The notes under the pieces: generated by a model
Databases searched by the model: none
Seen by the model: only the letters and a program-made list of their open reading frames with translations
What the model was told of the DNA's origin: nothing
In this document: piece by piece, positions 24,346-32,140 of the stretch
Numbering within the stretch: the stretch's first letter is position 1
Layout: the number at the start of each line of letters is the position of its first letter
Position numbers and translations under genes: made by a program
Source: Conexibacter sp. CPCC 206217
Lineage (GTDB): Bacteria; Actinomycetota; Thermoleophilia; Solirubrobacterales; Solirubrobacteraceae
DNA: 64,000 nt
Assembly (NCBI RefSeq): GCF_030646165.1
Contig: NZ_JAUTDO010000001.1
Location: 372,001 to 436,000, forward strand
Direction: 5' to 3'

Positions 24346-26262
24346 ATGACCGTAAAGCTCCGCAACCCAGGGTGGTACCGCGCCGCACTCTTCGTGCTGC
24401 TCGGGATCGCGTTCTCCTGGGTGCTCGTCGGGGTCGTGCGCACGCTCATGCACTACCCGGACGCCTGGGCCGACGGCGAGGCGATCACGACCGTCTCGCT
24501 GATAGCCGTCCCACTCTTCTTCCTCGTCGGCCTCGGCTGCTTCGACTACTGGTTCTACTACGCGTCGGGCCGTCCGACGCGCGCGGAGGACCACTCCTCG
24601 CACGGCGCCACCAGCTGGAAGGACTACTTCCGCGTCAACACCGATCACAAGGTGATCGGGATCCAGTACATCTGCGTCTCGTTCTTCTTCATGTTCCTCG
24701 GCGGCCTGATCGCGATGCTGATGCGCGCGGAGCTGGCCAAGCCGGGCATGCAGTTCGTCGACAGCTCGACCTTCAACGGCCTCTTCTCGGTCCACGCCGC
24801 GCTGCTGATCTTCCTGTTCGTGATCCCGGTCTTCGCCGGCATCGCCAACTACGTCCTGCCGCTGATGATCGGCGCGCCGGACATGGCCTTCCCGCGCCTG
24901 AACGCGCTCTCGTTCTGGATGCTGCCCGCGGCCGGCACGCTGCTGACGGCGAGCTTCTTCGCCCCCGGCGGCGCGTTCGCGTCCGGCTGGACCGCCTATG
25001 CCCCACTGTCGACGGACATGCCGTTGGGGCAGACGTTCTTCACGATCGGCGTCCAGTTCGCCGGCGCGTCGTCGATCGCGACAGCGCTGAACTTCCTCGT
25101 CACGATCATCACGATGCGCGCGCCGGGCATGAGCTTCTTCCGCATGCCGCTGCTGGTGTGGGCGAACTTCTCGACCTCGCTGCTGGTCGTGATCGCGACG
25201 CCGTTCATCGCCGCCTCGCAGTTCTTCGTGCTGCTGGACCGCGCGCTCGGCTTCAACTTCTTCGACGCGTTCGTCGGCTCGAACAAGAACGGGAGCGTGC
25301 TGATGTACCAGCACGTCTTCTGGTTCTACTCCCACCCAGCGGTCTACATCATGATGCTGCCAGGGTTCGGGATCGTCTCCGAGATCCTCTCGGTGAAGGC
25401 CCGCAAACCGATCTTCGGCTATCGCATGATGGCGTTCTCGCTGCTGGCGATCGTCGCGCTCGGCTTCACCGTCTGGGCCCACCACATGTTCGTCTCGGGC
25501 ATGCAGGCGTGGATCCGCGTCCCGATGATGATCACGACCGCGATCATCGCCGTGCCGACCGGGATCAAGATCTTCTCGTGGCTGGCGACGCTGTGGAAAG
25601 GCGTGCTCCACCTCGACACGCCGATGCTGTTCGCACTCGGCTTCCTGACGACGTTCACGCTCGGCGGGATCAGCGGCGTGATGCTGTCGATGATCCCGTT
25701 CGACATCTACGTCTCGGACACGTACTTCATCGTCGCCCACATCCACTACGTGCTGTTCGGCGGCTCGCTCTTCACGATCTTCGCCGGGATCTACTTCTGG
25801 TTCCCGAAGATGACCGGGCGAATGTACGACGAGCGCCTCGGGAAGATCCACTTCTGGTGCACGTTCGTCTTCTTCAACGTCACCTTCGGCCCGATGCACC
25901 TGCTCGGGATCGACGGCATGCCCCGGCGCGTCGCCGACTACGCCGAGCAGTACGCGACGCTGAACCTGTTCGTGTCGATCGCGAGCTTCGCGCTCGGCCT
26001 CTCGATGCTCATCTTCCTCTACAACATGGTCGCGAGCTGGCGCGGCGGCCCCCGCGCCGCGGCGAACCCGTGGCGGTCGCTCACGCTCGAGTGGCAGGTC
26101 TCCTCCCCGCCGCCGATCTTCAACTTCGACGCCGTCCCGACAGTCGTCGGCGGCCCGTACGAGTACGGGGTGCCCGGCGCCGTCCACGGCATCTTCCAAT
26201 CGCCCACAGAGGCGAAGCCGACTCCGGCCGGCTCCGTCGCGACGTCACCGACCAGAGAGTGA
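24346..26262 (+). CDS. ctaD: Cytochrome c oxidase subunit I, subtype A2
   Basis: 638 residues. Two extra N-terminal membrane helices (about 12-32 and 48-72) precede the 12-helix core. Haem a ligand His150, CuB ligands His330, His379 and His380, the crosslinking Tyr334 and the VVAHIHYVLFGG haem ligands are all present. The motif is WFYSHPAVY: the Glu of the D channel is replaced by Ala and a Tyr-Ser pair (328-329) precedes the His. This is the hallmark of A2 oxidases such as the Thermus caa3 enzyme. Asp179 (GAPDMAFPR) and Lys408 (PTGIKIFSW) are kept. It pairs with the caa3-type subunit II upstream. Confidence 0.97.
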   Translation: MTVKLRNPGWYRAALFVLLGIAFSWVLVGVVRTLMHYPDAWADGEAITTVSLIAVPLFFLVGLGCFDYWFYYASGRPTRAEDHSSHGATSWKDYFRVNTDHKVIGIQYICVSFFFMFLGGLIAMLMRAELAKPGMQFVDSSTFNGLFSVHAALLIFLFVIPVFAGIANYVLPLMIGAPDMAFPRLNALSFWMLPAAGTLLTASFFAPGGAFASGWTAYAPLSTDMPLGQTFFTIGVQFAGASSIATALNFLVTIITMRAPGMSFFRMPLLVWANFSTSLLVVIATPFIAASQFFVLLDRALGFNFFDAFVGSNKNGSVLMYQHVFWFYSHPAVYIMMLPGFGIVSEILSVKARKPIFGYRMMAFSLLAIVALGFTVWAHHMFVSGMQAWIRVPMMITTAIIAVPTGIKIFSWLATLWKGVLHLDTPMLFALGFLTTFTLGGISGVMLSMIPFDIYVSDTYFIVAHIHYVLFGGSLFTIFAGIYFWFPKMTGRMYDERLGKIHFWCTFVFFNVTFGPMHLLGIDGMPRRVADYAEQYATLNLFVSIASFALGLSMLIFLYNMVASWRGGPRAAANPWRSLTLEWQVSSPPPIFNFDAVPTVVGGPYEYGVPGAVHGIFQSPTEAKPTPAGSVATSPTRE

Positions 26263-26275
26263 GGTGAGACGCACC

Positions 26276-27136
26276 ATGGCCAGAAGAGTTCTCGTGGTCG
26301 CGAACGAAACCCACGGCGGACGCAGCCTCGTCGACGCGATTCGCGCCCGACATGAGGCAGGCGACGCCGAGTTCGTCGTGATCGCCCCGCAGAACCGCCC
26401 GCAGAACGGCTACGTCATCTACGACGAGGCTGTGCGCGACGCGGCGCAGATGCGCATCAACGAGACGCTCGATGCGATCGGCGAGCACGGCATCAGAGCG
26501 ATCGGGGACGTGATGGACCCCGATCCCTACACCGCGGTCCTCGACGCCGTGCGCGAGTACGGCATCGACGAGGTGATCGTCTCGACGCATCCCGAGACGC
26601 GCTCCGGCTGGCTGCGCCACGACCTGATCGAGCGCGTCGAGAACGCGACCGGTCTGCCGGTGCAGCACATCGTCGTGGACCTCGAGTCCGAGCGCGAGAG
26701 CGATCCCGAGACGCACACGCTGATCGTCGCCAACCAGACGGCGAGAGCCGACGCGCTGTTCGAGGAGCTCAGACGCCGCGCGCAGGCGTCGCCCCACCGC
26801 TTCCTCGTCGTCGTCCCGCAGGACGGCGGACAGGGCCACCACACGTCGCAGGCGAAGCAGCGCCTGCAGGCGCTGCTGGACAGGCTCTCGAGAGAGGGCA
26901 TCCCCGCGATGGGCGGGATCGGCGACCCCGACCCCTACGCCGCCGTCGCGAACGCGCTGCAGTTCCACCGCGTCGACGAGATCGTCATCTCGACGCTGCC
27001 CAAGATGCGCTCGCGCTGGATGCGCAGCGACCTGATCGACCGCGTGCAGCGGATCACCGCCGCGCCGGTCCAGCACATCGAGGTCGACGTCGCAGAGGAC
27101 GCGGTCGTCGCCGAGACGGGAGCGAAGGCCGCCTGA
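26276..27136 (+). CDS. Tandem Usp-like domain protein in the oxidase operon
   Basis: 286 residues built as an internal duplication. Two alpha/beta domains (about 1-135 and 140-280) each start with a LxVANxT strand (RVLVVANETHGG; HTLIVANQTARA) and contain DPDPYTAVLDAVREYGIDEVIVST or DPDPYAAVANALQFHRVDEIVIST, ending with PVQHIxVD. The fold resembles universal stress proteins, but the GxxGSxxx nucleotide loop of ATP-binding Usp is not seen. The ATG at 26276 has GAGGTGAG upstream at good spacing, better than the GTG at 26264. It lies between ctaD and ctaE with the stop overlapping the ctaE start, so it is co-translated with oxidase subunits. Confidence 0.8.
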   Translation: MARRVLVVANETHGGRSLVDAIRARHEAGDAEFVVIAPQNRPQNGYVIYDEAVRDAAQMRINETLDAIGEHGIRAIGDVMDPDPYTAVLDAVREYGIDEVIVSTHPETRSGWLRHDLIERVENATGLPVQHIVVDLESERESDPETHTLIVANQTARADALFEELRRRAQASPHRFLVVVPQDGGQGHHTSQAKQRLQALLDRLSREGIPAMGGIGDPDPYAAVANALQFHRVDEIVISTLPKMRSRWMRSDLIDRVQRITAAPVQHIEVDVAEDAVVAETGAKAA

Positions 27137-27762
27137 TGGAAGCCGCTTCCGCGTCCCCTTCGCTGCACCACGCCGGCGAGGCCGAGCACCACCACGGCCC
27201 GCCGGAGGCGCACCGGAGCTCTCGTGTGGACCCGCAGATGCTCGGGATGATGCTGTTCATCATCTCCGAGATCATGGTCTTCGGGGCCTTCTTCACGGCC
27301 TACTTCTTCATCCGGGTCGTGGACGGGAATCCGTGGCCCGCGGAGGGGACGGAGCTGCCGAAGGCGATCGCCGGCGTCAACACCGCGATCCTCTTGTCGT
27401 CCTCGATCACCCTGCACTGGGCGCTCGAGGCGATCAAGCGCGGCAACCGCGCCGCGTTCAAGGCCGGCATGGCGACGACCTTCCTGCTCGGCGCCACGTT
27501 CCTCTTCATCCAGATCAACGAGTACGTGCACATCGGCTTCGCGCCCTCCAACAGCGCGCAGGCGTCGGTCTTCTACGGCCTGACCGGGTTGCACGGCGCG
27601 CACGTCGCGCTCGGCCTGATGATCCTCCTGTTCGTGACGGTGCGGGCGTTCCGCGGCCACTTCTCGCCGGAGGAGCACCGCGGCGTCGAGGTGCCGGGGA
27701 TCTACTGGCACTTCGTCGACGTGATGTGGGTGATCGTGTACTCCGCCGTCTACCTGTTGTAG
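27136..27762 (+). CDS. ctaE: Cytochrome c oxidase subunit III
   Basis: 208 residues. A His-rich cytoplasmic N-terminus (HHAGEAEHHHGPPEAH) is followed by five membrane helices, the short form of subunit III. Typical motifs are LFIISEIMVFGAFFTAYF and, near the C-terminus, VPGIYWHFVDVMWVIVYSAVYLL. GLTGLHGAHVALGLM is the conserved His-containing helix. Subunit III stabilises subunit I and its proton uptake. Only one ctaE occurs in the window, so it may serve both oxidases or only the A2 enzyme. The ATG overlaps the stop of the Usp-like gene (TGATG). Confidence 0.95.
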   Translation: MEAASASPSLHHAGEAEHHHGPPEAHRSSRVDPQMLGMMLFIISEIMVFGAFFTAYFFIRVVDGNPWPAEGTELPKAIAGVNTAILLSSSITLHWALEAIKRGNRAAFKAGMATTFLLGATFLFIQINEYVHIGFAPSNSAQASVFYGLTGLHGAHVALGLMILLFVTVRAFRGHFSPEEHRGVEVPGIYWHFVDVMWVIVYSAVYLL

Positions 27763-27774
27763 ATCTGACCGTCG

Positions 27775-27885
27775 ATGCTCAATCCGCTTCGCTCCGAGGA
27801 GGAGGCGTTTCGCCTCCTCCTCTACGTCTTCATCGTCGCTGTCGTGATCATCGCGCTCGTGCTGCTGGCACGCGCGCTGCTGTGA
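27775..27885 (+). CDS. 36-residue membrane protein carrying an internal hairpin
   Basis: An ATG at 27775, twelve bases after the ctaE stop, opens a 36-residue frame ending with TGA at 27883-27885. The product has a short acidic N-terminus (MLNPLRSEEEAFR) and one strong membrane helix (LLLYVFIVAVVIIALVLLARALL). It resembles small accessory proteins of terminal oxidases by size and place. It has the same length as the small gene at 21566, but the sequences are not alike. Its 5' part contains a perfect 12-bp inverted repeat (27796-27822). Confidence 0.65.
   Translation: MLNPLRSEEEAFRLLLYVFIVAVVIIALVLLARALL
27796..27822 (+). repeat. Perfect 12-bp inverted repeat within a small coding region
   Basis: GAGGAGGAGGCG (27796-27807) and CGCCTCCTCCTC (27811-27822) are exact reverse complements separated by TTT. 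As RNA this gives a very stable hairpin beginning 21 nt after the start codon of the 36-residue gene. The left arm also contains Shine-Dalgarno-like GGAGG sequences. No T-run follows, so a simple terminator is not supported. Confidence 0.85.
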
Positions 27886-27977
27886 TCGCGAGACGCTGCG
27901 GTCTGGCCGCGCCTCGCGGCCGCCAGCGCGCCACGCGGCTCCTCCGCGACGCGCCGAACCGGGCAGACTGACTGACG

Positions 27978-28802
27978 ATGAGATTCGCGTTCGACCCGGT
28001 CGTCCTGCTGCTGATCGCGCTGGCCTGCTGGCTGTACGTGCGCGCGCTCGGCATCGTGCGCCGGCGCGGCCTGCGCGTCGGTCGCGGCCAGCAGGCCTGC
28101 TGGTGGATCGGGATCGCGTTCGTGACGGTCGCGCTGAACGGCCCGCTCGACGCCTACGACGGCGAGCTGATGAGCGCGCACATGGCCCAGCATCTGCTGC
28201 TGGGCGACATCGCGGCCCCGTTCCTGCTGGCCGGCATGCGCGCGCCGATGCTGCTGTTCTTTCTGCCCCGCCCCGCGCTCGTGCTGCTGGCCAGACGGCG
28301 TTGGCTGCGGACGATCTTCCGCACGCTGCGCCAGCCGCTGGTGGCACTGCCGGTCTACGTGCTGACGATCTACGCCTGGCACGCGAGCGTCCTGTTCGAG
28401 GGCGCGCTCGCGCATCCGCTGCTGCACGCGCTGCAGCACGAGTTCTTCCTCGCCGCCAACCTGCTGCTGTGGTGGCCGGTGCTGGAGCCCCAGCGCCGCC
28501 GCATGCCCGGGCACCTGTGGAAGATCGGCTACATCTTCGCCGCGCGCATGTCGACGATGTTCCTCGGGATGATCTTCGTCTTCACCAGAGGCGTCCTCTA
28601 CGAGGGCGCCTACGGCGACGGCCCCCGCCCGCTCGGCTTCTCACCGCGCTCGGACCAGGGCACCGCCGGCGGCCTGATGATGACGCTCGACATCATCGTC
28701 ATCGTCACGTCGCTGGCGTGGTTCTTCTACCACGCCTCCCAGCAGGAGGACCGCGACCAGGCGGCGGCCGCAAGGGCCGCCTCCCCGGCGGGACCTATCT
28801 GA
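27978..28802 (+). CDS. ctaG: Cytochrome c oxidase assembly factor CtaG
   Basis: 274 residues with about seven membrane helices, matching the caa3-type CtaG family: SAHMAQHLLLGDIAAPFLLAG early, YAWHASVLFEGALAHPLLHA and LQHEFFLAANLLLWWPVLEP in the middle. Conserved His residues in these segments are thought to handle copper for the CuB site. It lies downstream of ctaE and the 36-residue gene, about 90 bases on. Its stop overlaps the convergent cytochrome-cupredoxin gene by eight bases. Confidence 0.92.
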   Translation: MRFAFDPVVLLLIALACWLYVRALGIVRRRGLRVGRGQQACWWIGIAFVTVALNGPLDAYDGELMSAHMAQHLLLGDIAAPFLLAGMRAPMLLFFLPRPALVLLARRRWLRTIFRTLRQPLVALPVYVLTIYAWHASVLFEGALAHPLLHALQHEFFLAANLLLWWPVLEPQRRRMPGHLWKIGYIFAARMSTMFLGMIFVFTRGVLYEGAYGDGPRPLGFSPRSDQGTAGGLMMTLDIIVIVTSLAWFFYHASQQEDRDQAAAARAASPAGPI

Positions 28803-29535
28803 CGGTGAGGGTGCCTTCCATGCCAGCCTCGCGGTGGCCTGGAAGGGTGCAGTAGAAGGTGTATCTGCCCGGTCTGACGTCGACGTCGACTCTCGACACG
28901 CCGCCGCCGGAGACCGTCTCGCCCTTGCCGAGCTCGCTGCCGTCGGCGCTCGCCAGCGCGATGTCGTGCGGGACGGAGGAGGCGTTTCTGGAGTCGATCT
29001 CCAGCGCGCCCGACGTCGCGGTTGCAGTTCTGACCGTGTACGCGAGCTGACCGTCGGGGTTGGCGTCGATCTCGAGCTTGCCGCCCTCGGCTCTGGCGCT
29101 GCCCGCCGACGCGGTTCTGACCGCGCTCGCGAGCGCGCCCTGGTCCTCGCCGCCCTTGCTCGCCGCGTTGGCGACGTAGGCCGCGACGTCGACGGCGGTC
29201 TGGCCCTTGACGATCTTCGCGGGCATTCTCGAGTTCGGATACAGGATCTGCTCGTGCACGACACCCTGGATCGTGTCGCGGCCGAAACCGTCCTCGATCG
29301 ACTGGGCGAAGGCCGCGTCGAGATCTGGCCCGACGTTGCCTCTCGTGCCCGCGCGCGCGAGCGTGTGGCACGCGCCACATCTCGCCACGAACTCCTGCTT
29401 CCCGTGGACGAGATCGGCTCGCGACCCCTTGATGTCATCCCCACCGCAGCCTGCGATTCCGGCGACCAGCGCCGATGCCGCGACCACAGCGACGAATGAC
29501 CCTCGTCTCCGTCGGTTCAGATCCATCATCTCCAT
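28795..29535 (-). CDS. Lipoprotein fusing cytochrome c and a cupredoxin
   Basis: 246 residues with two redox domains. A signal peptide ends in a lipobox (VAGIAGC, Cys30), so the protein is anchored outside the membrane. Residues 40-128 are a class I cytochrome c with CGACH (Cys53, Cys56, His57) and Met104 as likely axial ligand (NSRMPAKI). Residues 150-246 form a plastocyanin/azurin-like cupredoxin: His190 (SVPHDIAL), then Cys229, His234 and Met239 in FYCTLPGHREAGME are a complete type 1 copper site. The protein is thus a two-cofactor electron carrier, probably the donor to one of the neighbouring oxidases. The gene is convergent with ctaG. Confidence 0.9.
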   Translation of the reverse strand: MEMMDLNRRRRGSFVAVVAASALVAGIAGCGGDDIKGSRADLVHGKQEFVARCGACHTLARAGTRGNVGPDLDAAFAQSIEDGFGRDTIQGVVHEQILYPNSRMPAKIVKGQTAVDVAAYVANAASKGGEDQGALASAVRTASAGSARAEGGKLEIDANPDGQLAYTVRTATATSGALEIDSRNASSVPHDIALASADGSELGKGETVSGGGVSRVDVDVRPGRYTFYCTLPGHREAGMEGTLTVR

Positions 29536-29574
29536 GCGCGACTCTATCCCAGGAAGCGGCAGCTTTACCAGTGT

Positions 29575-31179
29575 CTACTGCGTCGAAATCCGTTCGGGGA
29601 ACGGCAACTCGTCGAGTCTTCCCTCCGCGGCGGCGATCACACCACGTGCAACGCCCTCCCATGACCACCGCTCGCGCACAGTAGCGACGAGCGCGGCGCG
29701 CGTCTGCACCCGCAGCTGCTCGTCCGCCTGCAGCCACGTCACGAGCCGATCCGCGATCCCCTGCACCGGGTCGCCGTCGTCGAGCGCGAAGGCGAGCAGC
29801 TCGCGCGCGGCCTCCGGGACCGCGTCCGCAAGCGCTCCGGCGACCTCGGCGAGGCCGGAGTGGTCGGCGCAGATCGGCAGCGTCCCGCACGCCGCCGCCT
29901 CGGCGGCGACCATCCCGAACGCCTCGGGGAACGTGCTCGGGACGACCTGCGCCGCGCATGCCGGCAGCAGGTCGCGCAGCTCGTCGTGCTCCAGGCGACC
30001 TGTCAGCACCACGCGCTCGCGCAGCTCGCAGGCGGCGGCGAGGTAGCGGTCGCGCGCGCCGCCGTCGTCCTGCAGCCCGTCGAGGAACGCGCGCAGCAGC
30101 GTCAACGGCGTGCCGTCCGGCCCGCCCTCTGCCGCGCGGCCCTCGTCGACCAGCTCGTCGACCGTGTCGAGGTCGCCGTCGGCGAGCGCCCCGATCAGCC
30201 GCTCGACGCCGGCGCGGTAGGCGCCGAAGCCGACGACGACCAGCCGCGCGCGCGGCACGCGCGCCAGCACCAGCGGCCACGCCGCCACCAGCAGGTCGAT
30301 CCCCTTCGAGACGATCAGCTTGCCGACGAACGCGACGAGCGGATCGTCGGGGTGCTCCAGCAGCGGCGCCAGCGCGGCGTGCGCGACGCGGTCGTCGGGG
30401 GTGAAGGCCGACGGGGTCTCCGCCAGCATCGCGTCGACCGTCTCGTCCTCGACCCGCCGCTCCAGCGTCTCGACCAGCTCGCGCAGGCCGGCGCGCGCCG
30501 CCAGCGGCTCGCGCGGGCCGAAGCGGCCGACGTCGACCCCTGGCGGGCCCAAGCGCGTGCGCGGCGGCAGATCGGGCTCCAGCAGCGTGTCCCACAGCCG
30601 CTCTGCCGTGTGGCGCGAGCCGACCAGCACCCCGCGCGCGCCCGCAACGCCGCGCCGCGCCGCATCGAGGAAGCGCTCCGGCTGCGGCACGACCGTGTAC
30701 TCCAACGCGCTGCCGTGGATCTTGACCGCGTAGGGCACGCGTCCGAGCGCGCGCGAGAGGATCAGCGGCCCCATCACGAGATGGTTGGCGAGCGCGACGT
30801 CGGGCTCGACCCGCTCGACGACCTCGCGCACCGCCCGCACGTTGGCGGCGACGTACGCCTCGACCTCGTCGTCGCTCAGCTCCCTGTACGTGCGCGCCTC
30901 GATCCCCTCGTAGCGATCAGCGACGTAGAGCGGCAGCACGCCCGCCAGCGCGGGACGGTAGACCGTGCAGCGGACCGGCTCGCGCAACGTCCGCAGCGCC
31001 AGCTCGCCGTCGTCCCAATCGCCCTCGGCGTCGACGAACGGGAACTGCTGCGGCGCGCGCTCCTGGCACAGCAGGTGCACGTCGTGCCCGAGCCGCGAGA
31101 GGGCCGCCGCGAGGTTTGCGTTGTAGACGTTGGAGCCGGTGCCGCCGAGCAAATAACCGTGGAAGATGAGGACGCGCAT
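29575..31179 (-). CDS. Glycosyltransferase, GT4 family (GT-B fold)
   Basis: 534 residues. The N-terminal Rossmann half starts with MRVLIFHGYLLGGTGSNVYN, where the Gly-rich loop binds the acceptor or phosphate. The C-terminal half has FVGKLIVSKGIDLLVAAWPL, the usual start of the donor-binding domain, and PSTFPEAFGMVAAEAAACGT, the E-x7-E motif of retaining GT4 enzymes. An insertion of about 70 residues near 330-400 (ADGDLDTVDELVDEGRAAEG) is longer than usual. Donor and acceptor sugars cannot be read from sequence. No other polysaccharide genes are adjacent. Confidence 0.88.
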   Translation of the reverse strand: MRVLIFHGYLLGGTGSNVYNANLAAALSRLGHDVHLLCQERAPQQFPFVDAEGDWDDGELALRTLREPVRCTVYRPALAGVLPLYVADRYEGIEARTYRELSDDEVEAYVAANVRAVREVVERVEPDVALANHLVMGPLILSRALGRVPYAVKIHGSALEYTVVPQPERFLDAARRGVAGARGVLVGSRHTAERLWDTLLEPDLPPRTRLGPPGVDVGRFGPREPLAARAGLRELVETLERRVEDETVDAMLAETPSAFTPDDRVAHAALAPLLEHPDDPLVAFVGKLIVSKGIDLLVAAWPLVLARVPRARLVVVGFGAYRAGVERLIGALADGDLDTVDELVDEGRAAEGGPDGTPLTLLRAFLDGLQDDGGARDRYLAAACELRERVVLTGRLEHDELRDLLPACAAQVVPSTFPEAFGMVAAEAAACGTLPICADHSGLAEVAGALADAVPEAARELLAFALDDGDPVQGIADRLVTWLQADEQLRVQTRAALVATVRERWSWEGVARGVIAAAEGRLDELPFPERISTQ

Positions 31180-31283
31180 GTGCCCGGCACCCTATTCCCC
31201 GCTGCAGTCGGCAACAGACCGGTTCTCCGACGCCCGGCGGCGGCGGGGCCGCCCGGCCGGACGCGTTGGTAGCATCCCTGCCC

Positions 31284-31553
31284 GTGAGCCTTCATCAGCG
31301 TTATCGCATGCGCACCCCGTCGACTGGTCGTGAGGTCATCCTGCAGGCCGAGCCGGGGCGCACTTACCTCGACCGCGAGACCGGCGAGGAGCTCGAGGTC
31401 GTCGCCCAGCTCCTGCCGCTGGCTCCGTCGCCCTCGGACCTGCCGTGGACGGTCGCGAACCTGCGCATCTGCAACTGGTGCGACCAGATGGCTCCGAAGG
31501 ATTTGAACGACTGCCCCGTCTGCGGCCGCCGCATGGCGCCGCTCGGCCGTTGA
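31284..31553 (+). CDS. Small C-terminal zinc-ribbon protein
   Basis: About 89 residues. The N-terminal part is beta-like (GREVILQAEPGRTYLDRETG), and the C-terminus contains two CxxC knuckles, CNWCDQMAPKDLNDCPVCGRR, a compact zinc ribbon. The family is not recognised; such proteins often bind nucleic acid or other proteins. The start is ambiguous: GTG at 31284 is used, TTG at 31266 and ATG at 31308 are alternatives, and none has a clear ribosome binding site. It diverges from the glycosyltransferase gene and is followed 16 bases later by a lipoprotein gene. Confidence 0.7.
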   Translation: MSLHQRYRMRTPSTGREVILQAEPGRTYLDRETGEELEVVAQLLPLAPSPSDLPWTVANLRICNWCDQMAPKDLNDCPVCGRRMAPLGR

Positions 31554-31569
31554 GGCGACGCTGCTGATC

Positions 31570-32127
31570 GTGCCGCTTCGCGCGCGCAATCTGCTCCGTC
31601 CCACTCTCGCACTCGCCTCCGGCGTGCTGATCGCAGCAGGCCTCGCAGCCTGCGGCGGCAGCGGCGCCGAGAGCGCCTCGACGCTCGACACGCCGCCGTT
31701 GACGGTCGGCACGAGCGCGACGATCCCGACCGGCGCCTCCACGACGCCGGCGACCGTCTCCACGACGTCCACGACCGCGACGACGCCGGGCGGCACCGGC
31801 TCCGCCGACACGGGCAGCGACACGTCGTCGCCGGACACGAGCGTCGACAGCGGCGGCGCGACCGCCGACGACACCACGTCGTCCGACAACGGCGCCGCTG
31901 ACACCGGCGGCGGCACCGGCGACACGGGCGCGACCGACACCGGCGGCGGCGACACGACCGGCGACACCGGGGACACCGGCGGCGACACGGGCGGCACGAC
32001 CGGCGGTGCCGACACCGGCGGCGGCGCAGCGCCCGGCGGCGGCGCGACCGGCGACACCGGCGGCGACTCGGGCACCGGCGGCGCCGGCACCGACGCGTTC
32101 TGCCAGCAGAACCCCGGCGCCTGCTGA
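31570..32127 (+). CDS. Low-complexity lipoprotein (Gly/Thr/Asp repeats)
   Basis: 185 residues. A lipoprotein signal (LALASGVLIAAGLAAC) leads into a mature chain made almost entirely of Thr, Gly, Asp, Ala and Ser, with irregular repeats of the type DTGG and GDTG from residue 75 to 170. The chain ends in a short Cys pair, DAFCQQNPGAC. The composition suggests an extended, disordered stalk at the cell surface, possibly O-glycosylated (many Thr/Ser). The start is GTG at 31570. The underlying DNA is correspondingly repetitive (GACACCGGCGGC units), so its length could vary between strains. Confidence 0.65.
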   Translation: MPLRARNLLRPTLALASGVLIAAGLAACGGSGAESASTLDTPPLTVGTSATIPTGASTTPATVSTTSTTATTPGGTGSADTGSDTSSPDTSVDSGGATADDTTSSDNGAADTGGGTGDTGATDTGGGDTTGDTGDTGGDTGGTTGGADTGGGAAPGGGATGDTGGDSGTGGAGTDAFCQQNPGAC

Positions 32128-32140
32128 GCGACGCGGCGGC

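Noticed and set aside
23698-26199. An 833-codon minus-strand frame
   Set aside because: Antisense to subunit II and subunit I of the caa3 oxidase; no recognisable domain.
31680-32110. CRISPR-like or satellite repeat
   Set aside because: The repetitive GACACCGGCGGC-type sequence is irregular, has no spacers and is explained by a low-complexity coding region.
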